The translations under genes and the position numbers were made by a program. The notes beneath the pieces are model-generated. The model did no database searches, was not told the DNA's origin, and saw nothing but the letters and a program-made list of their open reading frames with translations. Below are positions 63,675-64,000 of a DNA stretch of 64,000 nucleotides, piece by piece (within the stretch, counting starts at the first letter, position 1; every line of letters starts with the position of its first letter). Origin of the DNA: Aquabacterium lacunae (lineage in GTDB: Bacteria; Pseudomonadota; Gammaproteobacteria; Burkholderiales; Burkholderiaceae_C); assembly GCF_004310865.1 (NCBI RefSeq), contig NZ_SIXI01000008.1, forward strand, positions 1 to 64,000, read 5' to 3'.

Positions 63675-64000
63675 ATGTCGCACGATGGGGCTGACGCCCA
63701 GGCCGCTGCGAACGCCGCGGCCACCTCGCGGTTCGTGCAGCGCCTGCAGCAGGCGCTGACGGTCGGCCAGCTGGAGCGGCTTCAGCTGATCCACCCCACA
63801 GGGCCGCAGGAATCCCTGGCGGCCGATGTGCAGCGCGTGCTGGTCAGGCCGGTGGCGATCAAGGGCCAGCCACAGCTGAGCTTCGTGTTCCGCCACCCCA
63901 CCAAAGACATCACGGCCAACCACCCGGTGGCCCAGGGGCTGGCCCTGATCGAGCGCTGGCTGCAGGCCGAGGCCTTCCGCAACGCCCACCTGCACACCCC
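63675..64000 (+). CDS. Start of a probable class I methyltransferase (cut by window end)
   Basis: An ATG at 63675, two bases after the proQ stop, opens a frame that runs off the end of the window (108 codons seen). The translated part includes LERLQLIHPTGPQE, LSFVFRHPTKDITANHPVAQGL and FRNAHLHT. This resembles the N-terminal region of a SAM-dependent methyltransferase family found in Burkholderiales, often with HPTKD followed by NAHLFT. The catalytic domain lies outside, so the call rests on recollection of the family start. Confidence 0.6.
   Translation, partial: MSHDGADAQAAANAAATSRFVQRLQQALTVGQLERLQLIHPTGPQESLAADVQRVLVRPVAIKGQPQLSFVFRHPTKDITANHPVAQGLALIERWLQAEAFRNAHLHT

Overview
The window is GC-rich, densely packed bacterial DNA with strong G/C in third codon positions. 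Its gene content points to a beta-proteobacterium of the order Burkholderiales, most likely the Leptothrix/Ideonella/Aquabacterium/Rubrivivax side of the order. The clues are four PEP-CTERM sorting-signal proteins, an flhDC pair, a DUF1145 protein, a ProQ/FinO protein followed by a methyltransferase, and a secreted hydrolase resembling the Ideonella PET hydrolase. The genus is inferred and not proven. No tRNA, rRNA, CRISPR array or prophage is visible.

Layout. Bases 1-122 look like one end of an IS21-type element that has cut off the front of a regulator gene (132-1052). Next come a TAXI-type binding protein, an aminotransferase and a solitary KAP P-loop NTPase (to 5709). A minus-strand group (5726-9945) encodes an extracellular nuclease and PEP-CTERM proteins; four TGTCAG repeats with an exact 11-base period, like a PhoB array, lie upstream of the nuclease. 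A one-carbon block follows (10753-15343): FdhF/YdeP-type molybdoenzyme, FdhD, glutathione-dependent formaldehyde dehydrogenase, and its repressor FrmR with a recognisable operator. 15403-21216 holds mostly single genes, including the PETase-like hydrolase at 17831-18706.

From 32395 down to 21320 runs one 12-gene minus-strand operon. It encodes a BMP-type ABC importer, a formamidase, a biuret-hydrolase-type enzyme, a NitT/SsuA-type ABC importer, a second cysteine hydrolase, an AtzH-like protein and a GntR/FCD regulator. Most junctions are ATGA overlaps. I read it as a nitrogen-scavenging pathway for biuret-, triuret- or related ureide compounds. A possible sigma-54 promoter and a GntR-type palindrome lie just upstream.

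32584-38212 is mixed housekeeping: DUF1145, MazG-like, AmpG-like, a sensor kinase and AcuI. From 53567 down to 39462 is an exopolysaccharide operon of 13 genes: export porin, chain-length protein, tyrosine-kinase-like ATPase, polymerase, flippase, four glycosyltransferases, two acyltransferases and a glycanase-like lipoprotein. Its first gene is an amino acid:[carrier protein] ligase, a seryl-tRNA-synthetase relative. Divergent from it are a phosphopantetheinyl transferase and a carrier protein. Together these suggest that an amino acid is loaded on a carrier protein and used in polysaccharide modification, which is the most novel proposal here.

The right end holds flhDC (minus), ahpC-ahpF with an OxyR-like site, a PhnD-like binding protein overlapping a sensor kinase, a metallo-hydrolase, proQ, and the start of a methyltransferase cut by the window end.
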